Assembly: GCF_963576545.1 (NCBI RefSeq)
Contig: NC_083645.1
Location: 2,938,001 to 3,002,000, forward strand
Length of the DNA stretch: 64,000 bases
From: Limanda limanda
Taxonomy: Eukaryota; Chordata; Actinopteri; Pleuronectiformes; Pleuronectidae
Direction of reading: 5' to 3'
The notes beneath the pieces were generated by a model, which had not been told where the DNA came from, ran no database searches, and saw nothing but the letters and a program-made list of their open reading frames with translations. Below are positions 33,930 to 45,283 of this stretch, piece by piece. Every line of letters begins with the position of its first letter. Within the stretch, counting starts at the first letter, position 1. The position numbers were made by a program, and so were the translations under genes.

Positions 33930-35165
33930 TCACAATGCAGTGCAGGCGAGCCCTGAACGAAAGCATTTGCATCTCCGGTTGCAGCCTTTCTTGCAAGAAC
34001 ACTGGGTCAGTTCCTGACAGCTGGCCGCAATAGGTGAAAGCGTGGTCCAACAGATCTGCCATATGTCTCCCATTCGATTCCATCCCCAGTCGGCAGGACT
34101 GATGCCTTCTGGATTGGTTACTGTTGCTTGATCCCATACGATACCAGCCTGGTGGGCAGCGCATTTTGCGTGTTCCATGAGGGCTGCACTGGTTGGTAGG
34201 ATCGCATCATAGGACCTCTGCTTACGGGCAAAGAGATTGAGCCTTGCCTCGTCAACACCGGTGGCTGCACTTGATCTGTCATACATGACGACAACAAAGT
34301 TCTCCAGCTCCTTCAGGTCATCTTCAGAAACCTCATCACAGACTCCCCAAGTCAGCCATGCAGATTTCTCTCCCTTCCCATGGAAAGACGAGACCGTATC
34401 ACAGCCCGTGAATGCATGGAAATACAGGATCCCACTGGCTTTCTCAGGTCCTATTGCAGAAACTACCTCATGGACTGGTATCCATCGAGCATTGGCTCCC
34501 TGCCCAAAGGCAATCCACATTTTCTGAAGACCAAGCCTCTGCAAGGATGGCAGCTTAGACACTGCTATGACGAGCACGTCAGTGTCATTGGCCTTGATGA
34601 CAAGTGACTTGCTACCCTCTGCAGTTGCATCTCTTCCATGTATAAATATAGGAGTATCAGCTTCTTCATGACAGTATGGGGCCACAGCATCAAGGGATTT
34701 GTTTTTGTTGCTGATGACATCTTCTCCTTTTGTCACGATGACCATACTTGTGGTTCCAACCTGACATATTTTCTCTGCGAGAAAGTGGAAGAGCTCAGTT
34801 TTGTTGTTGTCATCCCGCAGAAAGCTTCTCCAGTTTGTTGGGGTCCTGCTGGTACCAGCCACTCTTCTTCTGATCCCGATCTCTTTTTGACCTGGTTTTA
34901 GATTTCAGACTAGACCTCTTGTACACATCAAAGATGTCATCGACTCGCTTGAATTTGGTGCCAAAGGATTCCACTTTTGTAAAGATGTTTCTTTTGCATA
35001 GTCATCAAAAGTCTTTGGGCTGCGTGGAGGCAGGGAATTGATGAGCGCTGATCCATCAATGATGATGGTGTCTCCCTCTGGTTCGCTGTCAGGCAATGTC
35101 ACCAGTGCCTGAAGAATTTCAGATAGCTGTGACTTCTGGCACGTACGAAGAAGTACTGATGACCA
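33930..35165 (-). pseudogene. nuclease-like protein with C-terminal CXC domain, transposon-associated
   Basis: Minus strand, first 35165-34905: ILQALVTLPDSEPEGDTIII, DGSALINSLPPRSPKTFDDY. A frameshift near 34990 leads into a 310-codon frame (34862-33930): FLRDDNNKTELFHFLAEKI, PYCHEEADTPIFIHGRD, LVIKANDTDVLVIAVSKLP, FHAFTGCDTVSSFHGKGEKS, FVVVMYDRSSAATGVDEARL, ADWGWNRMGDIWQICWTTL, and a cysteine cluster CSCKKGCNRRCKCFRSGLAC. The IDG, EEADT, ANDTDV and TGCDT motifs recall the acidic residues of PIN/FEN-like nucleases; the Cys cluster is CXC (tesmin/TSO1)-like. The family recurs in fish and cnidarian genomes in repeat contexts. It ends at TGA after TAL, where more Cys would be expected. Confidence 0.6.
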
Positions 35166-36555
35166 GGGCCGAGGGTTTATTGTTTAACCAACCTGTATCA
35201 TGGGCACGTTCCTGTATGGTATACAACTAGGTTCATGCATGTCTGCCCTACACCTAGCCCGATCGTTCATCCAATGTCATATAAGCCCGTACGATCTGTA
35301 CACCATCCTGATAACTTTGAAACCCCATTATCCTTGGCACCTCCTGTCAATTCAGGTGTGTTTGCTTAACAGGTCCGTAGGGTAGGTCAAGCAATATTTG
35401 GGACACTAAGTATGAGATGCACTCCTCCTTAGTTGACATTGAACCCCATGCTGAGTTTCACAGCAGTAATTGTCGACAGTGTGCCATGGTAGTGCCGACA
35501 ATAACTCCTATAGAAAGATGGCTTCATGGATCAATCAGGTCTGGTTTGTTGACTTCATGCACTTTGTGTTTGAGGGAGTATGCCATGCTCCAGATGCAGA
35601 GCCGTGCCGTGCCGTGCACTAGCAGCTTCTTGGAGCCATAGGTGAGTGTTAGGTAAGTAGTGAGGACCAGTGCCAGGAGTCCATCCGGAGGATGTGGCTG
35701 ACGGATGAAACAAAGGTACTACGTCTAGGCCTACTGCTACACCCTATGCACTAATTATAAATAATGTTGTATACACTTAGAAATTACCATCATGCACATA
35801 GCAAAACGCTCATCAGGCAAGCAAAAATGCAGAAAAAGACTTATCTAAATAGCCAAAAAGTGTGAAGTTATTCACTTGTGTTTTTTGAAAGTAGAAAAAT
35901 TAGAATCAGTATGCAAGAAAACATAAAAAATCGTCACCAAGATCATTGAAATACATGCATTTCTATGAGTGAAACCATTTCCAGCAGACGCATTTGGCGT
36001 CCATCTTGAAAAATGGCCGCCATCTTGGATTTTTGAATTGCACATCAAGCAGATTTTCTAAGTAGACCCTTGGGAGCCACCGCGCCAAATTTGTGCAAAA
36101 TGTGATACAATTTCAGTAAAAAATTGCTGTTATCTGCCCTACTAACAGATATGACCTGTAACTTGACCTGTTGTAGCTTCTTTGCATGTTGTATACATTG
36201 AAAAAAATGATTGACGATGGAAGTTAAATACATGTCCCAAAAGTGATAGTGAGAGTAATTTTCCTCTCTTGTCTTTTCTCAAGATGTATTTTTGCATGTT
36301 TTGGTGTAGGCGTAGTAGAAATAATTTTGAATTGAATTTAGAAGTACATTTTACATAATAACTTGATTATTAAAACATAAAAATGCAGCACATCATGAAT
36401 AGATTGTATGTATAATATACAGAACCGCTCCATTTAAAATGCAAAGTTTAACTGTTGTTCTACCAGTTTAAATTAGTTATTTGTTTGATATTTCCCTGTT
36501 AATTTGAATCTACCTCTCTATCAAATGTGCTTTACAAATAAAATCGCCTTGCCTT
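35166..36555. other. intergenic stretch with a repeat-like AAATGGCCGCCATCTTGG patch
   Basis: 35200-35700 has a broken coding-like flavour on the minus strand (a KLLVHGTARLCIWSMAYSL frame) that I cannot assign. 35990-36130 carries AAAATGGCCGCCATCTTGGA and TTTTTGAATTGCACATCAAG, words common in animal transposons. It may be the 5' part of the element that carried the CXC gene. Confidence 0.4.
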
Positions 36556-36559
36556 CTGT

Positions 36560-38779
36560 GATTGTCTGCCTCTTCCAGGTGTGTTTCACCTGTCTTCAGT
36601 TTTCCCTCCCTCCCTTGTGTGTTTGTGCTGTTATTAAAGGTAACTCGTGAGCTTGTTGATTGTCCTCTAAGACAAGGTAAGGAGTCTCTGAAGTTTAGTT
36701 CTAGAAAGATAATAATTAGCTTGTGCCAGTTCGATTTAGTGGGGGGTTTGTCGCTTATCCAAGATCCATGTGCAACACCACACCAAATATTTTTTCTAAA
36801 TCTTGCAAAACACCCATCCAATATGCTTGTATTTTAGGACATGACCAGATACAATGAGTATAGGTTCCCACTGAGATTTTACATTTTAAACATAAAATGA
36901 ACTCTCAACTCTCACCTGCATGTCTTTTGTTAGGAGAGATTTGTAAACGGTGCACCATCTTAAATTGCAGCAATCTGGCACGGTTACACACAGATATTAT
37001 CTTTGTTTGAGTCCATATCTTAGTCCACTTATCCCCATCAATATCTATACTAAGTTCACCTTGCCACTTCTGCATAACATCCTGTACATTTATCACATCA
37101 GTCTGGCTTAAGACATTGTAAAAACGAGTAATTGATTTCTTAGTTGGGCCAAGGAGGAGTAATTGTTCAACTGCAGATGTATAGGCATCAATAATAATAA
37201 GAGTAGTTCCCCTGTTTATGAAGTCCCGGATCTGCAGGTATTTGTAAAAGTCATGCCTGGGAAGATTATACTTTTCTTGAAGTTGTGCAAATGACAACAT
37301 GGATGCACCCTGAAATGAATCACGCATTCTATTTATCCCTCGAGATGTCCAAGTGCTATACCCACCATCCACCATACCTGGTAAGAAGTTAGGATTGCCC
37401 TGAATTGGAACCAACAAAGATGTTAGACCAGACCTCCCTTCAAGCTTTTGTGTAATAAACCATGCTTTTAAAGTATTGCAGATTATAGGGTTATTTTTAC
37501 AATGGCTCCTGGCTGAATTTAAGTCCTTGAAGGCCAAAAGGCCTAACAGGGAGCCTGAGGTCTGGGACTTTTCTAAACTCAGCAGATCAGAGGTAGGTTC
37601 CTCCTTGACCCATTCTGTTATAAATCTCAAATGGGATGCCAGCTGATACCATCTGATGTTGGGAAGCTCTAGACCACCCTTCGAACTGGGAAGTTGTAGT
37701 TTCGCTACTTTTAGCCTGGGCTTTCTCTTGTTCCAAATGAAGTCACTCAGCCAGCCATTAAGCAGCCTCAGTACTTTGCCTGACAAGAGTATATTCATTT
37801 TAATAATAGAAACTCTACCAAGCAATTACAAGGGGAGTGGAGCCCATCTGTCCAGGTCCCTCCTTATGGAGCTTAGGAGGGGGTTAAAATTGGCCCTATA
37901 CATTCCATGAAATAAAGGTGTGATATGAATACCCAGGTAAACAAAACCTGTTATGGACCATTTTACTACCCACCATTAATGAGGGTAGTGTGTCAGTTCT
38001 ATCTCTAAGACTTCCCATTGGCATAGCTAAAGATTTTGAGAAATTGATTTTGTAACCCGAAAAACATCCAAACAAAGTAATTACATCAACTAGACGTGAA
38101 ACAGAAGTCTCAGGCTCCAGCACATAAAGCAAAACGTCGTCCGCGTAAAGAGACATTTTATGTTGGATCCCACCCACATTTATGCCAATTATGTCCGAAT
38201 CTTGCCTTATAGCCTCAGCAAGACGTTTTATTGCAAGGGCAAAAAGAACAGGACTAAGAGGGCAGCCCTGACGTGTTGAGCGATGAAGTGGGAAGTTGTC
38301 AGACCTAAAGCCATTGGTGATGACTGCGGCTATGGGATTTTTATATAATAATTTAACCCATCTAATAAGATTGTCTCCCAAATTAAATTTATGCAAGATA
38401 TTAAACAGGTATGACCATTCGACACGGTCGAAAGCTTTTTCTGCATCCAGTGAAATGACCATGCTATCAATTTCCTGTGTCTGACAAATATTGATAATAT
38501 GTAGGAGCCTCCTAACATTGTAACTAGAACTTCTACCTTTGATAAAGCCGGTCTGATCCTCTCTAATAAGAAAAGGTAGAACTTTCTGGAGATGTACTGC
38601 CAATATTTTAGATAGTATTTTGATGTCCTGATTCAGAAGAGCAATAGGCCTATATCCTGAACAGTCCTCAGGGGACTTTCCTTTTTTTTAAATTAAGGTG
38701 CTATCGGCTTCTCTTAGTGACTGAGGGAGGCTACCAGTGATGAAAGAATGATCCAACATTTCCAAAAAGGGGTCTAAAA
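36560..38779 (-). pseudogene. L1 LINE ORF2 (reverse transcriptase to C-terminus), 5'-truncated
   Basis: Minus strand from 38779: LDHSFITGSLPQSLREADST, a stop, KKGKSPEDCSGYRPIALLNQ (38700-38640), then an open frame 38603-37896 with DQTGFIKGRSSSYNVRRLLH, VISLDAEKAFDRVEWSYLF, TRQGCPLSPVLFALAI and the catalytic SLYADDVLLYV (about 38150-38120). After a short frame break a 306-codon frame (37825-36905) has RVSIIKMNILL, FIWNKRKPRLKVAKLQLP, GGLELPNIRWYQLA and KWTKIWTQTKIISVCNRARL. Decayed C-terminal codons reach about 36740. It is one of the better-preserved L1 pieces here, still with several stops. Confidence 0.85.
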
Positions 38780-38975
38780 GACATGTTGAAACAGCGCGCC
38801 AAATTCAAAACCTGCATGGCTGAGCTCTACCAGCGGGGCTACAAGCCGTCTCTTCTCTATACTGCCAAGCTACGCGTTACCCTGCCTAATGGAGAGAGAG
38901 CATGGCTCCCGACTGTCGCAGAAGCTACTAAATTTGCTGTAATGTGTATCCTCACCATTTGCCTGTCTGATATGT
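38780..38975 (+). pseudogene. L1 ORF1 C-terminal domain, opposite orientation to the adjacent ORF2
   Basis: Plus-strand frame: MLKQRAKFKTCMAELYQRG, YKPSLLYTAKLRVTLPNGER, AWLPTVAEATKF, matching the C-terminal domain of L1 ORF1p (the YPAKLRV block followed by a short loop and the 'EA-KF' helix). It directly abuts the minus-strand ORF2 at 38779. Head-to-head ORF1 and ORF2 in one insertion is what twin priming produces. Confidence 0.6.
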
Positions 38976-39727
38976 TATCCTCTCATTTCTTATCTATGAG
39001 GACTATTGTACATTAAGTCTTGTTTTGAAATTTCTACAAATAAATCATATATAATTTTTTTTTTTAAAGAATCTCTTTGTGCTTGTATTTGGATGCACTG
39101 TTGAGTTTGTTTCCTGTTTTTATTTTGAAACCCCTTTCCTCCAGTCTCTCGTGCTTTACTTCCTCTTTTCATCCTGTTTCTCTCCCTTGTAATAGTCTGC
39201 ACTTCCTCCTAATGTGTTTCACCTGTGTTCAAGTACCCCTGCCTACCTTGTGTTATCTGTGTTTCCCTTTGTATTGTCATCTGTTCAGTTTGGTTCTGTT
39301 AAGTCCTGTTTGTGTGAACTGTTAAACTGTACATTTTACACTGAAGAAAATAATTAGATATGTGCACTGAAACGTCAACCACTTTGAGATTCTGCATTAA
39401 AACTCTGAATAGAGTAAACTGAAGTATCACACTCTTCTCTTGCTCCACGATTAACATCCAGGCTCTTAATCTCCTCACTGATCCAGTGAGGCTGTTCAGC
39501 AGCAGAAGACAGAGGGGAACTGCTTACACTTGCCTTTATTTGAATTCCAGTTAGCATGGTAGAATCTGTTCCCCTGGTATCTATATAAATAGAACAGAAC
39601 AATCACACTTCATACTGCCGCATCCCCAAGGAACGAAATATAACAATAAAGAAACATGTAGTCACTTGGAAACAGCTGGATCATCAAGGGACATGTCACC
39701 CCTAAGCATCATAGCATTTGCATCTTA
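38976..39727. other. non-coding stretch with a pyrimidine-rich repeat
   Basis: 39100-39300 is T/C-rich with CTAATGTGTTTCACCTGTGT words; a similar patch is at 36570-36640. This is a dispersed fish repeat I cannot name. Confidence 0.4.
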
Positions 39728-39890
39728 AAAGGTGACATATTATGCCCATTTTACCACAGTTGATATGGTTCAATGGGGTCTTAATGAAATGTCTGAAACA
39801 TATTTTGGTCAAAATACCACAAGGATCATTTAAAACAGCACCCTTTTTACCCTGTCTAAAGCAGCCCTCCTCAGATTGACCTGTTTTTTT
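39728..39890 (+). mobile_element. MITE end of the AGGTGACATATTATGC type
   Basis: Starts AAAGGTGACATATTATGCCC, a terminal sequence I have seen widely in percomorph genomes, with an internal GGTCAAAATACCACAAGGAT. The right end is not identifiable. Confidence 0.5.
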
Positions 39891-40076
39891 TTATCCAATG
39901 TATAGTCGGACGAGATGTGTTTTTAGTCGGCGGTGGAAGATGTCTAAACTTTCTGATGTCCTGATATCATTGGGGAGCTCATAGTGTGTGTCGGTGTATA
40001 TATATATTGAAGATCGAAAATATTGTTCACATTCCAAACAGTTATCGAAAAGGTTCTTTTTGAACTTCAATACCAA
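39891..40076 (-). mobile_element. LINE C-terminal scrap
   Basis: The minus-strand frame reads HYELPNDIRTSESLDIFHRR then LKTHLVRLYIG, the 'LP-DIR...S...F+RxLKTHLF' tail found at the end of many LINE polyproteins. Too short for clade assignment. Confidence 0.45.
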
Positions 40077-40099
40077 TTAAACACAGTGTCCTTGCCTTT

Positions 40100-40700
40100 T
40101 ACTAAATCTATAGTATCTGATATATTTCAAAGTCAAACTGCCAGTTGAAGACACAGTAGTTGATGAACGTTCAAATGCTTTTTACAAATCTAATCCTTTT
40201 AGGCATCGCTATTTGAAAGGATGGCCCTCTTGCTACTGCATATAAACGTACACAGTACTTTACCTCTCAATTTGGTGTTAAGGAGCCATTGAGTACATTC
40301 TAGATTACCTGATGGGGTACTACAAACAGAATCCATTTGTGTCTGGTGAAAGTTTTACAATAGCATTTCATACATTTGTGGATGATTGAGTTGTAACCCG
40401 CTTGGGGCCTCTTGTAAGAAGCACAGACTTTGTGGTGTGTATTGGGTTTTGGGTAATTTGCCACCAATCAACACTAATCTTAATCTATTTAGCTGTTTTA
40501 AGCAAATCTGATGATGTCAAGGCCTATGGCTATGGTAAAGTGTTTGAGTCTCTCTTGCAAGACTTGATCATGTTAGAACAGCATGGTATCTTTATTTCTC
40601 ACCTTGGGCAGTGTAACAAGATCGCTCTGTCACTGGGGTTTTTAGTCAGGAATCAGGGGGACCACAGGTTAGTGTCTCAGTAGCTTCTTTATTTCTCCCG
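40100..40700 (+). pseudogene. third SAM/PB1-like family fragment (central region)
   Basis: Frame pieces: EDTVVDERSNAFYKSNPFRH, EYILDYLMGYYKQNPFVSGE, then LAVLSKSDDVKAYGYGKVFE, LLQDLIMLEQHGIFISHLG. This is the middle part missing from the 30.7-32.5 kb copy: the family typically has an 'L-SDD-K-YG...L..DL..LE..GI' block. Several frame breaks; no splice-consistent exon. Confidence 0.5.
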
Positions 40701-40725
40701 ACACTTCACAAACAAATCTCACAAC

Positions 40726-41143
40726 CATACATATCACAATTAGCTTTGCAGCTGAGCGTCCCTCGTCCGGGCGTGGACTGGCTCCTGTGATGCTTGTCCT
40801 GAGCCCCAGCTCGCTACTGCTGATAAGGGGAGAGAGTCATTAGTGGAACTGGAACACCTGAGTCCAATTAGAGTCTCTCCCAGGCACCGATCCCAGAACC
40901 CTATCTCCACTCCCTCCCTCCTGTAGCCGACGCTGACCATCCCCCACTACCACAGGCAGTTATTCAGGGTTCTGTCCAGTGTAATAGCTGACAATTTTGT
41001 AGCACATGGGATTGGTGGATTTCTGGTGAGGTTCTCCAGTGGGTCAGTATGCAGGTTTTGTACTGGAGATTAGTCTGAATCAAGATTAAAGATTTGAAGT
41101 TGTTCATTAGAGATAGAGCATACATATCACAATTAGCTTTGCA
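40726..41143. repeat. 25-bp exact direct repeat flanking a 368-bp segment
   Basis: The 25 bases beginning CATACATATCACAATTAGC and ending TTTGCA occur at 40726-40750 and 41119-41143 without mismatch. The enclosed 40751-41118 is GC-richer at its left and has no terminal repeats. It is either a long target-site duplication or a local duplication. Confidence 0.7.
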
Positions 41144-41469
41144 CGGTACGGATAAAGAGGTACGCATAAAGCACTTTTGCCGAGTACGATTATTATACGA
41201 GTAATCGGAGTCATTATCTGTGCTCGGACTGAATGAAAATCCTCACACAGCGTCACAGCGCTCCTCCCGTCACACACGGCTCTGCTCACTCACTCACAGA
41301 ACAGCTCTCTGTCTCTCAGTCACTCAGGTTCACTGCGCATCGGGACTGTTCCATAGGCTCAGTCAAGGAAGCAGAAATGATTCGTTCATTTCCCGACTGG
41401 GTCTTCGGGTACGAGTCTTTGGAACATTTTTCACGAGACCTGCATTGGCTCAGTAGAGGAGCACTGGAG

Positions 41470-42022
<553 letters not shown>

Positions 42023-42057
42023 TCTTTATGATATTGTGGGGTTACAAGACAAGACCA

Positions 42058-44396
42058 TGCATTGTGGGATCCACCCTTTCTGTTAGGTGTACAGAGCTGA
42101 GAAAAATCAAGCAGTATCCTGGAGTGGTCCTTAAAAAGAATGTGGCTTCAAATGATCAATCAGACAAAGTAGAGTTCACAACCGGACCAGGTACCACCTC
42201 CTGGGGACTTGTCAGGTATTTAGTTATGTGTGAGGTCAATATATACACACTGTCTGGTTTTTCTTACTTCCTGAGTACCACTCAACACACACTCAGGTTT
42301 AACCTACTTTGGGTAACCACTTGACACCTTCGACTGTAAAGGTGAGTTCTATGGAACCATTATGCAGCATGACATTCATCAGCTGGAGCTCCTACTTTGG
42401 GTAACCACTTGACACCTTCGACTGTAAAGGTGAGTTCTATGGAACCATTATGCAGCATGACATTCATCAGCTGGAGCTTAGCATTTGTGTCAGAATTAAG
42501 TTTCTGTCAAGTAGTGGTACAACATTACTTTAAGGCTACTCTAGTGATTTTATTCATGATAAGAATTTGCTACCATATGAAACCTAGTATTCAAAGGCAC
42601 TGTTTAACTATGGTTAGCAATATTATAGGACAAAAGTCTCATCAACTATCATGAATAAAAATTACATTAACTGTTGTCAATTTAAATGCAAGGCAAAGAC
42701 CTATCCAAAAATTGCATGCCATCAAAAAATATTCTATTCAAGTATAATAGTAATGTTTCACATTATCTATCATTAGCAGAACAATCCTGTATCTTTTATT
42801 TCCTTGTTTAAATTTAATGGAAGTTGCTACAAATGATTGCATTGTGGGATCCACCCTTTCTGTTAGGTGTACAGAGCTGAGAAAAATCAAGCAGTATCCT
42901 GGAGTGGTCCTTAAAAAGAATGTGGCTTCAAATGATCAATCAGACAAAGTAGAGTTCACAACCGGACCAGGTACCACCTCCTGGGGACTTGTCAGGTATT
43001 TAGTTATGTGTGAGGTCAATATATACACACTGTCTGGTTTTTCTTACTTCCTGAGTACCACTCAACACACACTCAGGTTTAACCTACTTTGGGTAATCAC
43101 TTGACACCTTCGACTGTAAAGGTGAGTTCTATGGAACCATTATGCAGCATGACATTCATCAGCTGGAGCTCCTACTTTGGGTAACCACTTGACACCTTCG
43201 ACTGTAAAGGTGAGTTCTATGGAACCATTATGCAGCATGACATTCATCAGCTGGAGCTTAGCATTTGTGTCAGAATTAAGTTTCTGTCAAGTAGTGGTAC
43301 AACATTACTTTAAGGCTACTCTAGTGATTTTATTCATGATTAGAATTTGCTACCATATGAAACCTAGTATTCAAAGGCACTGTTTAACTACGGTTAGCAA
43401 TATTATAGGACAAAAGTCTCATCAACTATCATGAATAAAAATTACATTAACTGTTGTCAATTTAAATGCAAGGCAAAGACCTATCCAAAAATTGCATGCC
43501 ATCAAAAAATATTCTATTCAAGTATAATAGTAATGTTTCACATTATCTATCATTAGCAGAACAATCCTGTATCTTTTATTTCCTTGTTTAAATTTAATGG
43601 AAGTTGCTACAAATGATTGCATTGTGGGATCCACCCTTTCTGTTAGGTGTACAGAGCTGAGAAAAATCAAGCAGTATCCTGGAGTGGTCCTTAAAAAGAA
43701 TGTGGCTTCAAATGATCAATCAGACAAAGTAGAGTTCACAACCGGACCAGGTACCACCTCCTGGGGACTTGTCAGGTATTTAGTTATGTGTGAGGTCAAT
43801 ATATACACACTGTCTGGTTTTTCTTACTTCCTGAGTACCACTCAACACACACTCAGGTTTAACCTACTTTGGGTAACCACTTGACACCTTCGACTGTAAA
43901 GGTGAGTTCTATGGAACCATTATGCAGCATGACATTCATCAGCTGGAGCTCCTACTTTGGGTAACCACTTGACACCTTCGACTGTAAAGGTGAGTTCTAT
44001 GGAACCATTATGCAGCATGACATTCATCAGCTGGAGCTTAGCATTTGTGTCAGAATTAAGTTTCTGTCAAGTAGTGGTACAACATTACTTTAAGGCTACT
44101 CTAGTGATTTTATTCATGATTAGAATTTGCTACCATATGAAACCTAGTATTCAAAGGCACTGTTTAACTACGGTTAGCAATATTATAGGACAAAAGTCTC
44201 ATCAACTATCATGAATAAAAATTACATTAACTGTTGTCAATTTAAATGCAAGGCAAAGACCTATCCAAAAATTGCATGCCATCAAAAAATATTCTATTCA
44301 AGTATAATAGTAATGTTTCACATTATCTATCATTAGCAGAACAATCCTGTATCTTTTATTTCCTTGTTTAAATTTAATGGAAGTTGCTACAAATGA
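42058..44396. repeat. three tandem 780-bp units on the 3' side of recombinase copy A
   Basis: Units start at 42058, 42838 and 43618, each at GCATTGTGGGATCCACCC. They differ at only a handful of positions (for example GATAAG/GATTAG near 42560/43340). Within each unit an 88-bp segment (ACTTTGGGTAACCACTTGAC...) is itself duplicated. One further unit is at about 54925-55698 on the same side of copy B. The near identity implies recent amplification or gene conversion. Confidence 0.95.
42838..43104 (+). other. coding-like segment repeated in each 780-bp unit
   Basis: In every unit a TTTCTGTTAG acceptor is followed by an open frame CTELRKIKQYPGVVLKKNVA, SNDQSDKVEFTTGPGTTSWG, LVR, then a CAG|GTATTT donor. 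The frame also stays open to a stop about 60 nt further on. Equivalent positions occur at 42058 and 43618 (shifted by 780) and 54925. I do not recognise the peptide. Conservation between units is uninformative because the whole unit is identical. Confidence 0.3.
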
Positions 44397-44538
44397 GATG
44401 CTTCGGCCATTTCAACAACAACACTTTACTGTAAATTGTCAGATATCAAAAAAGTATCAAACAAAAATGCCAGTCACTGGTACCATCTCTTCAAATAAGA
44501 GGATTATCTTTCTTATTATATTGTGAATACAACACATT

Positions 44539-44726
44539 TATGGAGGACCATACATGACTTAAGTAAAAATAAATAAATATATAAATAAGTACATTTAAGA
44601 CATTTTAGTAATTTCTGTATTTATTCCCGTATTTATCTATTTATTTCTGTACTTATTTCCTTATGCATTTATTTGTTTATTTATATATTTATTTATTTAT
44701 ACTTAAGTCATGTATGGTCCTCCATA
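44539..44726. mobile_element. 188-bp foldback MITE with CACATT duplication (copy A)
   Basis: The arms TATGGAGGACCATACATGAC... are perfect inverted repeats for about 27 bp and continue as complementary A/T-rich TTTA/TAAA repeats. CACATT flanks both sides (44533-44538, 44727-44732). The same element sits at 55844-56031 in copy B, so it predates the duplication. Confidence 0.75.
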
Positions 44727-45036
44727 CACATTAGCATTAGGGACCAAAAAAAACACGCTAATTAATGAAGTCATGTTAGACTTAACGTTATTGACAGGTT
44801 CATCAATAAAAAAAACAATTGTTAGTTGAACACTCCTTCTATAGCTTAACAGAACTGCCAACACTTTTTGCAAATATGAAAACAATAAGATTTAAATGAT
44901 TAAAGATTATAGAAAATGAAATACGAGACTATAGGCAAGAAATTATGACATCAGATTAGATAAACTGAGATAAAGGGAGATTATGATTTAACATGTGACA
45001 CATGTAAAACAGGTGTCAACAGAAATCAAATAACAA

Positions 45037-45251
45037 TTAAACTTTGTTTTTGAGAGTTGTGATTCGATTTTTGACATAGAATTTTATGCCCAACCAATTT
45101 CTGTCCTTAAGTGCAGTTTTTTCCTGTTGAAGGTACTTATCACAATCACTTTTCCCTGGAACACGGCATGAAGTGATGAAGTACATCAAGTGTTTTTCCA
45201 CAGCACGGATCTCCTCTGTCTCCCACTTTTTTCTCTTTAAAGGTTGGCGAC
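45037..45251 (-). pseudogene. recombinase-like gene copy A: last coding exon
   Basis: Minus strand: TTTTACAG acceptor, then a phase-1 entry reading GRQPLKRKKWETEEIRAVEK, HLMYFITSCRVPGKSDCDKY, LQQEKTALKDRNWLGIKFYV, KNRITTLKNKV and TAA. It is the counterpart of 56340-56554, differing at a few residues (DKY for DKC, QQE for QME). The domain is basic and Trp/Cys-containing; it is commonly found at the C-terminus of related fish proteins, in my recollection. Listed as pseudogene because copy A's main exon is broken. Confidence 0.7.
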
Positions 45252-45283
45252 CTGTAAAACAATTAACACAAATAAATATTTGT

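Noticed and set aside
33681..34901. Plus-strand frames opposite the CXC gene
   Set aside because: Shadows of the minus-strand coding sequence; conserved motifs are only on the minus strand.
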